Shown piece by piece: positions 1 through 7,365 of a DNA stretch of 64,000 bases (position 1 is its first letter; each line of letters starts with the position of its first letter). This DNA is from Rossellomorea vietnamensis (lineage in GTDB: Bacteria; Bacillota; Bacilli; Bacillales; Bacillaceae_B), in assembly GCF_001305855.1 (NCBI RefSeq), contig NZ_LIXZ01000004.1, positions 124,001-188,000 of the forward strand, read 5' to 3'. The notes under the pieces were generated by a model, which worked only from the letters and a program-made list of their open reading frames with translations, did not search any database and was not told the origin of the DNA. The translations under genes were made by a program, and so were the position numbers.

Positions 1-1
1 T

Positions 2-508
2 CATGAAGAATGTGATGAACTCATCCAATTGTCAAAAGATCGTGTCGAGCGCTCAAAAATCGGGAATACCCGGGCAGTCGATGGACTTAGAACGAGCAGT
101 TCTGTATTTTTGGAAGAAAGTCATGATGTCGTGACACGAGTTGAAAAGCGAGTCTCCCAGATTATGAATATACCTGTTGCCCACGGGGAGGGTCTTCAAA
201 TTCTGAACTATAAACCGGGTCAGGAATACAAGGCACATTTCGATTTCTTCTCGGCATCGGCAAGGCCGGTGAAGAATCCTCGGATCAGTACCCTCGTCAT
301 GTATTTGAACGACGTAGAAGAAGGCGGGGAAACCTACTTCCCGAAGCTGAATCTCTCTGTTTCTCCCCAAAAGGGAATGGCGGTTTACTTCGAATATTTT
401 TATGATAATCAAGAGTTGAACGACCTGACGCTCCATGGCGGGGCACCGGTTGTCATCGGGGATAAATGGGCTGCGACCCAGTGGATGAGAAGGCAAGTAT
501 TTAAGTAA
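2..508 (+). CDS. Prolyl 4-hydroxylase-like 2OG-Fe(II) oxygenase, 3' part
   Basis: The C-terminal ~168 residues of an iron- and 2-oxoglutarate-dependent dioxygenase; the reading frame is open to the left window edge, so the true start lies upstream and the TTG at 29 is not the start. The double-stranded beta-helix metal site is visible: His-Phe-Asp in YKAHFDFF, a distal His in LHGG, and a Lys that would bind 2-oxoglutarate in GDKWAATQW. The order HxD ... H ... K and the phrase GGETYFP are typical of the prolyl 4-hydroxylase alpha-subunit family (P4Hc). The bacterial substrate is not evident from sequence; some Bacillus members hydroxylate proline in collagen-like or translation-related proteins, but I cannot assign one here. 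It ends at a hairpin terminator shared with the convergent transporter gene. Confidence 0.85.
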   Translation, partial: HEECDELIQLSKDRVERSKIGNTRAVDGLRTSSSVFLEESHDVVTRVEKRVSQIMNIPVAHGEGLQILNYKPGQEYKAHFDFFSASARPVKNPRISTLVMYLNDVEEGGETYFPKLNLSVSPQKGMAVYFEYFYDNQELNDLTLHGGAPVVIGDKWAATQWMRRQVFK

Positions 509-511
509 TGG

Positions 512-553
512 AAAGGAGGAGTATCCCAAGAGTGGGATGCTCCTCCTTTTTAG
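512..553. terminator. Bidirectional intrinsic terminator
   Basis: A ~14-bp stem (GGAGGAGTATCCCA pairing with TGGGATGCTCCTCC, one G-U) with A-rich and T-rich flanks lies between two convergent genes, so it can stop transcription from both sides. It overlaps the stop region of the minus-strand gene. Confidence 0.8.
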
Positions 554-1518
554 CTTGCGGATTTCACGGATTTTACCACAGCTGCATTCATTTTTTTCAC
601 GTTGACGGTATGAATAATCATGCCTGCGATAATCAGGAAGATGCCGATCAGGGCGAATCCAGACGGGAGGGGAACGGACAGGATTGCCGCTTCCCCCATG
701 ATGACGAACAGGATCTGGGTCGACTGGGTCGCTTCCACTGCCGCAAGCTTGCCTGGATGATGCCTTGCCATGTTCGTCGCAAGGAAAAAGAGGGAAGTCG
801 CAATCACCCCTGAGCAAATGGCCACGATAAAGGATTGTGTCACTTGACCAGCGGAAGGGACGCCTGCTTTGAAAAACGCAAAGCTTCCAAGGAGCAACCA
901 GAAGGGAGTGGTTGCGATTGTCATTCCGAGTACCCTTTGAAATGTATCAAGCTTTCCCCCGCATACCTCCATCATTTTACGGTTCCCGAGGGGGTAAGCG
1001 AACGCTGCGATGATCACCGGTAAGACTCCTATGATCATTTCTGAAAGAGACAGCCCACTGGCATTTTCCTGTTGGATGAACAGCACCCCGATTAAAATGA
1101 TCGAGGAAATGGCGAGAGCCCTTTTTTGAATGGTGTGCCTCCGTCTCACAGGCCCTGATGTAAAAAACAAGGGAGCGAGCAGGATTCCTGCCACAATCGT
1201 GAACTGCCATGTGCCCGCAACAAGCCAGCCAGGTCCATATGCTGCCGCATACGTCAAAGGACCATAAAAGAGGACAAATCCGACAAAGCTCCAAGTCAGC
1301 CACTCGTATGGCTTCTTCCTCATTTCGATCCACACTTGATTTATATTCTTCCGTAAACCTACAATAAGGAAAAGGAAAGGAAGCATGAACAAAAAACGCA
1401 GCGACGAACTCCACATCCAGCTTCCGCCGGCAAGTTCCATTGAACGGTTCAGGATGAAGGTGACGGCAAAGAACATAGATGAAATGATACCGAGGGCCAG
1501 TTCTTTGATGGGAAGCAC
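550..1518 (-). CDS. DMT-superfamily multidrug-type efflux transporter (EmrE-like)
   Basis: A 322-residue, highly hydrophobic integral membrane protein with about ten predicted membrane segments, as in the ten-TM members of the drug/metabolite transporter superfamily. The N-terminus (start of the exporter fold with Asn-Arg in FILNRSME) and the Trp/Gly-rich segment after TM3 fit the multidrug resistance efflux transporter subgroup. The substrate is unknown. The start is uncertain: the GTG used here at 1518 directly abuts AGAAAGGA, which is too close for a normal ribosome binding site, so a slightly internal start is possible. It is divergent from a cupin-containing XRE regulator 83 bp away, a common arrangement for a transporter and its repressor. 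Confidence 0.8.
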   Translation of the reverse strand: MLPIKELALGIISSMFFAVTFILNRSMELAGGSWMWSSSLRFLFMLPFLFLIVGLRKNINQVWIEMRKKPYEWLTWSFVGFVLFYGPLTYAAAYGPGWLVAGTWQFTIVAGILLAPLFFTSGPVRRRHTIQKRALAISSIILIGVLFIQQENASGLSLSEMIIGVLPVIIAAFAYPLGNRKMMEVCGGKLDTFQRVLGMTIATTPFWLLLGSFAFFKAGVPSAGQVTQSFIVAICSGVIATSLFFLATNMARHHPGKLAAVEATQSTQILFVIMGEAAILSVPLPSGFALIGIFLIIAGMIIHTVNVKKMNAAVVKSVKSAS

Positions 1519-1601
1519 TCCTTTCTAATACATATACTATAGTTTACTTTATATATATTATAATATACTTCAAAACTTTGCAGATAGAAAGAGGTAGAAA
1601 G
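1519..1601. promoter_or_regulatory. Divergent AT-rich promoter region
   Basis: An 83-bp, very AT-rich gap between the divergent exporter and XRE regulator. It carries a loosely symmetric block (AGTTT at about 1551 to AAACT at about 1577) that could be an operator for the neighbouring regulator. The symmetry is imperfect and I could not pick unambiguous -35/-10 boxes. Confidence 0.35.
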
Positions 1602-2192
1602 ATGAACAATGACGGTTTGACATGGCAGGACCCAGAAAAGCTCGCCCGGCACGTCGGAAATACATTGAGAAACATACGAAATGAGCGGGGACTCAATCTT
1701 CAGGAACTCGCGGATAAGACCAGCGTCAGTACATTGACCTTAGGAAAGATCGAGAGGGGGGAGGCCAATCCATCTTTGACGATCATCTGGAAAATCGCGA
1801 ATGGGCTTTCGATCCCACTATCAGCACTCCTCGTGGAAAAGCAGGAAGTACAGATTTCCAGGAATAATGAAGGCAGCAAAGTGATCAGTGCTAATGAGTC
1901 CCTGACCCTTGAACCGATGTTCACTTCTTCAGGATATGGATCATTGGAAACCCATCGTGCCTTCCTGAAACCAAACAGCGAATACCGTGCCGATGCCCAC
2001 CAGCCTGGCGTGACTGAATTTGTGACGGTCATGGAAGGGAAGGTACAGGTGAAAGTGGAAGCTGAGGTATTTGAGCTCTGTCAGTATGATTCGATCAAAT
2101 TCCGTGCGGACAAAGAACACAGCTATATGAATATGGAATCAACGGAAGCCGTCCTCCATTTTGTGATGATTTACACTGGACGGGCAGATTGA
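1602..2192 (+). CDS. XRE-family regulator with C-terminal cupin domain
   Basis: A 196-residue transcription factor. An N-terminal helix-turn-helix of the Cro/CI type spans about residues 15-70 (LRNIRNERGLNLQELADKTS, then LGKIERGEANPSL). A small beta-barrel (cupin) follows at about 110-190 (HQPGVTEFVTVMEGKVQV). This architecture is common in regulators that sense a small ligand through the cupin. The ATG at 1602 follows AGAGGTAG at a proper distance; the in-frame TTG 24 bp upstream has no ribosome site. Its divergent neighbour is a drug/metabolite exporter, so control of that gene is the simplest inference. Confidence 0.85.
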   Translation: MNNDGLTWQDPEKLARHVGNTLRNIRNERGLNLQELADKTSVSTLTLGKIERGEANPSLTIIWKIANGLSIPLSALLVEKQEVQISRNNEGSKVISANESLTLEPMFTSSGYGSLETHRAFLKPNSEYRADAHQPGVTEFVTVMEGKVQVKVEAEVFELCQYDSIKFRADKEHSYMNMESTEAVLHFVMIYTGRAD

Positions 2193-2229
2193 AGAATCCT
2201 GAGTATGGTATTGTAAAATAAAACTGAAT

Positions 2230-2272
2230 TAAGAAAACCCCCGAAATTTAATCAACTCTGGGGATCTTCTTA
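2230..2272. terminator. Probable terminator between convergent genes
   Basis: AAGAAAACCCCC and GGGGATCTTCTT form an imperfect stem around a ~17-nt AT-rich loop in the short gap between convergent genes. The loop is long, so strength is doubtful. Confidence 0.4.
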
Positions 2273-2286
2273 AATAGGTGTCAGAG

Positions 2287-3075
2287 TTAAATACGGGGCT
2301 TTGTAGGGTCACAGGCCGGACCTTGCTGGCTGGTTGCTTCTGCGAGTTTCGTTAAGTAATAGCATTCTTCCCTCAGCATATGATCGGCCATTAAAGCGGC
2401 GAAGGTTCCGATTGCTGTCTTACTTAATTCCATTTCCTCAATCTCATCTAAAAAGCCCATAAACAGCTTCATCTCAAGTTTGACATCATCATTGAATCGT
2501 TCGAGGGCAGGGAAGTGGTTCACTTCTGTCCGCAGGAACCCAGCCATTTCAACGGCCTTTAAGTAAAAAGCTTCAAAATCCGTTGTGAATTCATCACTTT
2601 GCTTCTTGATTTGTTTTTCTATCCGGTCCATATTGTCGGAGATAGCTCCGGCATGTCCCGCCGCATCTAACAGCCACAAGAGATGATGGTGGAGTTCGTG
2701 GAAGATGGGAGGCTTTTCGCCTTTGGTCAAGTATTTTAAAACGCGGAGGTATTCTTCGAGCTCATTCACCATATGATTTAGAAATGTGGGTCCAAGACCT
2801 ATGCTGATATCCCCTGTTAAATGACATTTAATCAGTTCAAGTTTGAATTTCCTGAAACGGAGGCTGACCTCTTCTGCCTGTCTGCTTAAAGAAATATCAG
2901 GATTCTGTTTCGAGCGTTCCAACAGTTGATCCCACTCTTTTTTAAATGTATTGGCAGTATTGATATATTCTTTTTCTTTTGGAGCAAGAGAGTCATGGAT
3001 AAACCGTGCATGATCTCCAAGCACCTGCAACCAAAAACCATGTTCAAATCGGGCTGTTTCTTGGTAATTTGCCAT
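2287..3075 (-). CDS. DUF2935 family protein (ferritin-like fold)
   Basis: A 262-residue, all-helical soluble protein that I recognise as DUF2935 from its start (ARFEHGFWLQVLGDHARFIHD) and repeated His/Glu-rich helices such as FHELHHHLLWLLDAAGHA and MADHMLREECYY. Two tandem four-helix repeats are typical. The conserved His and Glu residues suggest a metal site, but no biochemical role is established that I know of. The start is well supported by AGGGGGA eight bases before ATG. It is divergent from lysA across 440 bp that hold the lysine riboswitch. A free-standing gene. Confidence 0.85.
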   Translation of the reverse strand: MANYQETARFEHGFWLQVLGDHARFIHDSLAPKEKEYINTANTFKKEWDQLLERSKQNPDISLSRQAEEVSLRFRKFKLELIKCHLTGDISIGLGPTFLNHMVNELEEYLRVLKYLTKGEKPPIFHELHHHLLWLLDAAGHAGAISDNMDRIEKQIKKQSDEFTTDFEAFYLKAVEMAGFLRTEVNHFPALERFNDDVKLEMKLFMGFLDEIEEMELSKTAIGTFAALMADHMLREECYYLTKLAEATSQQGPACDPTKPRI

Positions 3076-3222
3076 TTAGTATCCCCCTAGAGTAGTTTCC
3101 TTGTATATGTATTAAAGAAATCACGAAAAAATGTCCGACTGCTGGTCCTTCCAGGGGAACAAAAAGCATTGACAACCATTTCAAGAGAATGATATAGTTA
3201 TGCCAATAAAAATATACAGTCA

Positions 3223-3403
3223 CTCTCTGATAATAGAGGCGCGAGAATGATGAGTACCTTCTTTGAGAATAATGGATTCCGGGATAAGTTGGGAAAGGCA
3301 GATCGCCGAAGCAGAAAATAGCCAATTCTATTTTTTGTTGGGCCAGCATTGAAGAAATGCTGGACTGTCACAATGCAAAAGTTGTGGAGCACTATTGAAG
3401 AGA
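3223..3403 (+). promoter_or_regulatory. Lysine riboswitch (L box) upstream of lysA
   Basis: The conserved blocks of the lysine aptamer are present in order: ATAGAGGCGCGAG, GATGAGTACC, GGGAAAGGCAGATCGCCGAAG, a variable arm ending TTGTTGGG, CTGTCACA and GTGGAGCACTA. The closing P1 stem pairs CTCTGATAATAG at 3223 with CTATTGAAGAG ending at 3403. It is followed 43 bases later by an intrinsic terminator. Lysine binding is expected to favour that terminator and shut off lysA. No protein is encoded here even though the lysA frame stays open back into it. Confidence 0.96.
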
Positions 3404-3445
3404 TGTTAATACATAGTCTTCATCTTGGTTCCGTAAACTTTGATG

Positions 3446-3485
3446 AAAAACCGTATGAGCATCTGCTTCATACGGTTTTTTTGTG
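3446..3485 (+). terminator. Riboswitch-controlled terminator
   Basis: AACCGTATGA and TCATACGGTT form a strong stem followed by seven T residues. It sits between the lysine aptamer and the lysA ribosome binding site and is the expression platform. Confidence 0.9.
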
Positions 3486-3516
3486 TTTGTTTAGAGAGTC
3501 TAAAGGAGTTAGGGAT

Positions 3517-4803
3517 ATGAGTACAGTTGATGTGAATGTTCAAGGAGATTTAACGATCGGTGGGATGGGTACAGGTGAGTTGGTCGAACGATACGGCACT
3601 CCCCTGATGGTGTATGATGAGGGGCTGATCCGCGGGAATGCGAAATTGTTCCGGACTGCATTCAATGAAAGCGGCCTGAAATATCAGGTGGCGTATGCGA
3701 GTAAGGCATTTCTTTGCAAAGAGATGGTGCGACTTGCAGAACAGGAAAACTTATCCCTGGACGTCGTCTCCGGCGGGGAATTGTATACGGCATTGGAAGC
3801 GGGTTTCCCGGCAGACCGCATTCATTTTCACGGGAACAACAAGTCCGAAGAAGAGCTGCTAATGGCTCTAGAAGCTGAAATCGGCTGTTTCGTCGTCGAC
3901 AGTTTCCTCGAACTTGAACTGCTGCATGACCTGGCAAAAGAGCGGGAGCAGGACGTGCAGATCCTGATCAGGGTCACTCCGGGCGTGGAAGCCCACACCC
4001 ATGAATACATCACGACAGGCCAGGAGGATTCGAAATTCGGATTTAGCATTTCAAACGGACAGGCAGCCACGGCGATTGGACTTGCGATCAGAAAGCCATA
4101 CTTCTCATTGCTCGGCCTCCATTCCCATATCGGATCCCAGATTTTTGAACAGGAAGGGTTTGATCAGGCGATTATGGTACTCGCTGATTTCATGCATCGC
4201 ATACGGATTGATTTGGACTTAACGATGCCTGTGCTGAATATTGGTGGCGGATTTGGTGTCCGGTACACGAAAGAAGACAAGCCTCTGCCGATTCCGACCT
4301 ATGTCAAAGGGATAACGGATAGTGTGAAAACCTATTTTGCCAAACATGAATACCCACTCCCTGAAGTATGGGTGGAGCCGGGTCGAAGCATGGTGGCGGA
4401 AGCGGGTACGACGTTATACAAAGTGGGCTCTAAGAAAATCATCCCTGATGTGAGGACGTATGTGGCAATTGACGGGGGGATGACGGACAACATTCGTCCG
4501 GCCCTGTATCAGGCGAAGTATCACGCAGTACTTGCCAACCGACCGAATGAGGAATGTACGGAACTTGTGAGCATTGCGGGAAAATGCTGCGAGTCCGGTG
4601 ACATGCTCATCTGGGACCTGATGCTGCCGCCAACGAATTACGGTGATATCCTGGCTGTGTTCAGTACAGGGGCATACGGGTATTCCATGGCGAGCAATTA
4701 TAACCGGATACCGAGACCGGCTGTTGTGTTTGTGGAGAACGGGGGATCCCGGGTCGTGATCGAGCGGGAGACGTATGCGGATCTTGTAAGGAAAGATCGA
4801 TAG
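3517..4803 (+). CDS. lysA: Diaminopimelate decarboxylase
   Basis: A 428-residue fold-III PLP enzyme that decarboxylates meso-diaminopimelate to L-lysine, the last step of lysine synthesis. The PLP-binding Lys lies in VAYASKAF, the glycine-rich phosphate site in NIGGGFG, and the CESGD motif and HSHIGSQ motif of DAP/ornithine decarboxylases are intact. The start is the ATG at 3517, preceded by AAAGGAG at the right spacing; the frame is open further upstream, but that part is riboswitch RNA. Regulation is by the lysine riboswitch just upstream. Monocistronic, ended by a terminator at about 4830. Confidence 0.97.
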   Translation: MSTVDVNVQGDLTIGGMGTGELVERYGTPLMVYDEGLIRGNAKLFRTAFNESGLKYQVAYASKAFLCKEMVRLAEQENLSLDVVSGGELYTALEAGFPADRIHFHGNNKSEEELLMALEAEIGCFVVDSFLELELLHDLAKEREQDVQILIRVTPGVEAHTHEYITTGQEDSKFGFSISNGQAATAIGLAIRKPYFSLLGLHSHIGSQIFEQEGFDQAIMVLADFMHRIRIDLDLTMPVLNIGGGFGVRYTKEDKPLPIPTYVKGITDSVKTYFAKHEYPLPEVWVEPGRSMVAEAGTTLYKVGSKKIIPDVRTYVAIDGGMTDNIRPALYQAKYHAVLANRPNEECTELVSIAGKCCESGDMLIWDLMLPPTNYGDILAVFSTGAYGYSMASNYNRIPRPAVVFVENGGSRVVIERETYADLVRKDR

Positions 4804-4813
4804 GAAAAAAGGA

Positions 4814-4846
4814 ATGGTGGGGTCCATATGGGTTCCACCTTTTTCT
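4814..4846 (+). terminator. Terminator of lysA
   Basis: GGTGGGGTCC pairs with GGGTTCCACC (including G-U pairs) around ATAT and is followed by TTTTTCT. Confidence 0.75.
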
Positions 4847-4914
4847 ATGGGAATGTTTGGATGATTATGGTAATGTAGAGGTAACTTTATCCAATGAATG
4901 TGGAGGGTCAATCT

Positions 4915-5784
4915 ATGAATCTCAAATCGATCGGTTCCATGGTGTTGAAATTTGTCTTCGTTCTATTGGGGATCATCCTTCTGACTGGCCTCATCGGTTT
5001 ATTCAATGAAGGCGTGGATCTCAGCCTGAAACAATATATGCTCAACATTGTGGAGATTTCAATTTCCCTCGTCCATTCTGAATCAATGACCATCACGAAT
5101 GAATCGAACAACACGTATCCTATGTTCCCGTCCTTCTGGGAGCCGTATTTCTATTCTGTTTCGATCTTTTTGTCGGCCTTTCTTTTAGCCGTCCTCATGG
5201 GCATCTTCCTTGCGTACCTCACGCATTTGCTGCCCTCCCGCTGGTCGAAGTTCATCCTAAGGGCGACCAATCTTCTCGAGTCCACACCCGATATCTTCAT
5301 CTTGATTGTCATTCAATACAGCGTCATCCTCATCCTGAAAGAGACGGGGGTACTGCTGTTTCCGATCGTCGGCTCCCAGGAAAAAGTGTATCTCGTACCG
5401 ATTGTGACCCTGTCCATTTTACCGACGATCATGTGGTTCCGGGTCATCTATTTACTGGTGTGCGATGAATATGGGAAGCCCTATGTAGACTTGATCAAGA
5501 GCAGGGGAATGTCCAAGCATTCAATTTTCTTCATCCATGTCCTGCGGAATATCGCATTCAGTTTATTGAATCATTCCAAATCGATCATTCTCTTTCTCTT
5601 ATCTTCATTAATAGTGTTTGAGAGATTATTTAATATTTATGGCATCACCCATTTCATCCTCTCATTCTCTCAAATGGACGTGATTTGTTTCAGTTTGATC
5701 ATGTTTTATCTGCCTGTTTTTATGCTGCTCATCCTCATCAGGATCTTCGTTGATCGGAAAACCGGGCAGAAGGTGGTGATATGA
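4915..5784 (+). CDS. ABC permease, DppB/OppB-like (orphan)
   Basis: A 289-residue membrane protein with about six hydrophobic segments and a binding-protein-dependent permease loop (EYGKPYVDLIKSRGMSKHSI), the position where the EAA motif contacts the ATPase. Similar in layout to the first permease of peptide/nickel ABC systems but shorter, with a divergent EAA loop. The start at 4915 has GGAGGG seven bases upstream; an earlier in-frame ATG at 4894 does not. Its stop overlaps the start of the next permease by four bases (ATGA), showing translational coupling. No ATPase or substrate-binding gene is adjacent. A paralogous pair lies at 19.5-21.5 kb. Substrate unknown. Confidence 0.8.
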   Translation: MNLKSIGSMVLKFVFVLLGIILLTGLIGLFNEGVDLSLKQYMLNIVEISISLVHSESMTITNESNNTYPMFPSFWEPYFYSVSIFLSAFLLAVLMGIFLAYLTHLLPSRWSKFILRATNLLESTPDIFILIVIQYSVILILKETGVLLFPIVGSQEKVYLVPIVTLSILPTIMWFRVIYLLVCDEYGKPYVDLIKSRGMSKHSIFFIHVLRNIAFSLLNHSKSIILFLLSSLIVFERLFNIYGITHFILSFSQMDVICFSLIMFYLPVFMLLILIRIFVDRKTGQKVVI

Positions 5785-6806
5785 TGCTGAAAAAATTGAT
5801 GAAGAATCCGGCATTTTTAGTGGGGTTTATATTTCTGTTCGGCATGTTTGGAGCAAGTCTTGTTTACTATGTGGGTTGGGGGGATGAGGTGCCGAAGCTG
5901 GATCTTATGAAAAATGGGGGAGAGTTTATGAGCCCTCCATACTCCCCGGTAGAGTATCCTCCTCTTGGCACCGACAATTTCAACCGGAATATCTTCCTAC
6001 TTATCATCGTGGGGGCTAAATATACAATAGGGGCAGCGCTGATCATCACGTTATGCAGGGTATTGCCTTCAGTTTTAATTGGACTGGTGCTTCACTTTTA
6101 CTTGAAACCGTTCAGGAGGATCATCGATCACATTGTGGATGCCGCAAACTATTTTCCGCCGACGTTATTATCGTTTTTATTATTGAATTGGATGTTGCTT
6201 GAGGGGCCGTTATATAATCCTGAGGGATTCCCCTATGATTTTACCGATAAAACCGTTTTTTACCTGGTCATTCTTATCGTTATTTCACTTCCAAGTCTGA
6301 CACTGCTGTTTACGAATGAGTATGACCGGATCATGGGTCAGGAGTTCATTGATAGTGCAAAAGTGCTGGGTGCAACAAAGCGTCATTACATCAGGAATCA
6401 TATTCGTCCTTTTATTCTTCCGCAGATCCTGCTCGTGTCGATTCGGGAATTTATGATTATCATGCTGTTGATTGCGCATCTTGGGGTTCTGAATATTTAT
6501 ATAGGAGGGGCCTCATTTGAGGTCGACCTTTTTGACAATCCGTTCCTGATTTCTCTTTCCCATGAATGGTCGGGTCTCCTCGGCGGCTGGTGGCAATTCC
6601 TATGGACCACTTATCCGTGGATATCCTTCATCCCTGTCATTTTCTTTACTTTGACGATCCTGTCGGCAAAGCTGATGCTGATCGGAGCAACGCAAGTGGT
6701 GGAAACCATGGTGGAATCTTCAACAGATGATTTATCGGCTGATGAATCTGAAACCCGTTGCTTAAAAGATAATGAAATGTTCCAACTTGTGAAAGAGGCG
6801 AAGTGA
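5781..6806 (+). CDS. ABC permease, DppC/OppC-like (orphan)
   Basis: A 341-residue partner permease. It begins with one membrane helix, then an extracytoplasmic stretch with PPLGTDNFNRNIF, the hallmark of DppC/OppC subunits (PLGTDxxGRD), then five further helices and an EAA-like loop (DSAKVLGATKRHYIRNHI). The C-terminal ~40 residues are a charged cytoplasmic tail. Translation is coupled to the upstream permease. The aligned stretch PLG[TS]D..-RN[LI]F and GAKYT with II.L.R is shared with the protein at 19534-20559, so the two cassettes are paralogues. What they transport, and with which ATPase, cannot be read here. Confidence 0.82.
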   Translation: MMLKKLMKNPAFLVGFIFLFGMFGASLVYYVGWGDEVPKLDLMKNGGEFMSPPYSPVEYPPLGTDNFNRNIFLLIIVGAKYTIGAALIITLCRVLPSVLIGLVLHFYLKPFRRIIDHIVDAANYFPPTLLSFLLLNWMLLEGPLYNPEGFPYDFTDKTVFYLVILIVISLPSLTLLFTNEYDRIMGQEFIDSAKVLGATKRHYIRNHIRPFILPQILLVSIREFMIIMLLIAHLGVLNIYIGGASFEVDLFDNPFLISLSHEWSGLLGGWWQFLWTTYPWISFIPVIFFTLTILSAKLMLIGATQVVETMVESSTDDLSADESETRCLKDNEMFQLVKEAK

Positions 6807-6852
6807 GAGGATAGATCTAATGACCTGGGTTTATAGTATGGAAAATGAAATG

Positions 6853-6895
6853 AGAAAGAAGGCAGCGTCTGCTGGGATGCTGCCTTCTTTCTTTG
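6853..6895 (+). terminator. Terminator after permease pair
   Basis: AAAGAAGGCAGC and GCTGCCTTCTTT form a perfect 12-bp stem with a 12-nt loop, followed by a T-rich run. Confidence 0.88.
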
Positions 6896-7365
6896 TGTTT
6901 CAACCTGAGAGCCCGGTTCAAGCGGATAGTGGGTAATATACGTCTATCAAGAAATTTTTTTGCGAATATTTTAGAGGAATTTAGTCTTCTATGAATAGAA
7001 TAGATAAGATATTTTTTTCGTTAATCCTCTTTGTATCCTACATTGCCATGAATTTCTGTACCCAATTTCATAGATTTATTTCTTACTCTCCCGGAAGCTG
7101 GGGCACTCTAGTACTCTTGTCCCGAAAAATAACCCCAATTGAGAAATCCATGATCCCACCCTTACAATTTAATTAACAAACATGAGGTTCAATCGACTTC
7201 CAGAGCATACCCTTCAAATTCAATCAAGGAGGCGGTGGCTTACTATTTTTCCCGTAGTCTACCAATCATGCAACAGACGTTGTGACTACATACTTTATTC
7301 CTTTTTCCTCACCCAGATTTTACCCTATGCCTGTATAAAGACCTTAATAGAATAGGAGAATGATA
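6896..7365. other. Intergenic region before the subtilase gene
   Basis: About 470 bp without a convincing gene. A 61-codon frame starts at 6991, but its composition is unlike a folded protein and no homology is recognisable. The rest is AT-rich and presumably carries the subtilase promoter; no unambiguous -35/-10 pair could be chosen. The ribosome site AGGAG for the subtilase is at 7354-7358. Confidence 0.5.

Noticed and set aside
53-817. 254-codon minus-strand ORF over the prolyl 4-hydroxylase and transporter ends
   Set aside because: Antisense shadow crossing a terminator and two well-supported genes.
6991-7176. 61-codon ORF upstream of the subtilase
   Set aside because: Weak ribosome site, composition unlike a folded protein apart from a hydrophobic start, no recognisable family; kept only as intergenic DNA.
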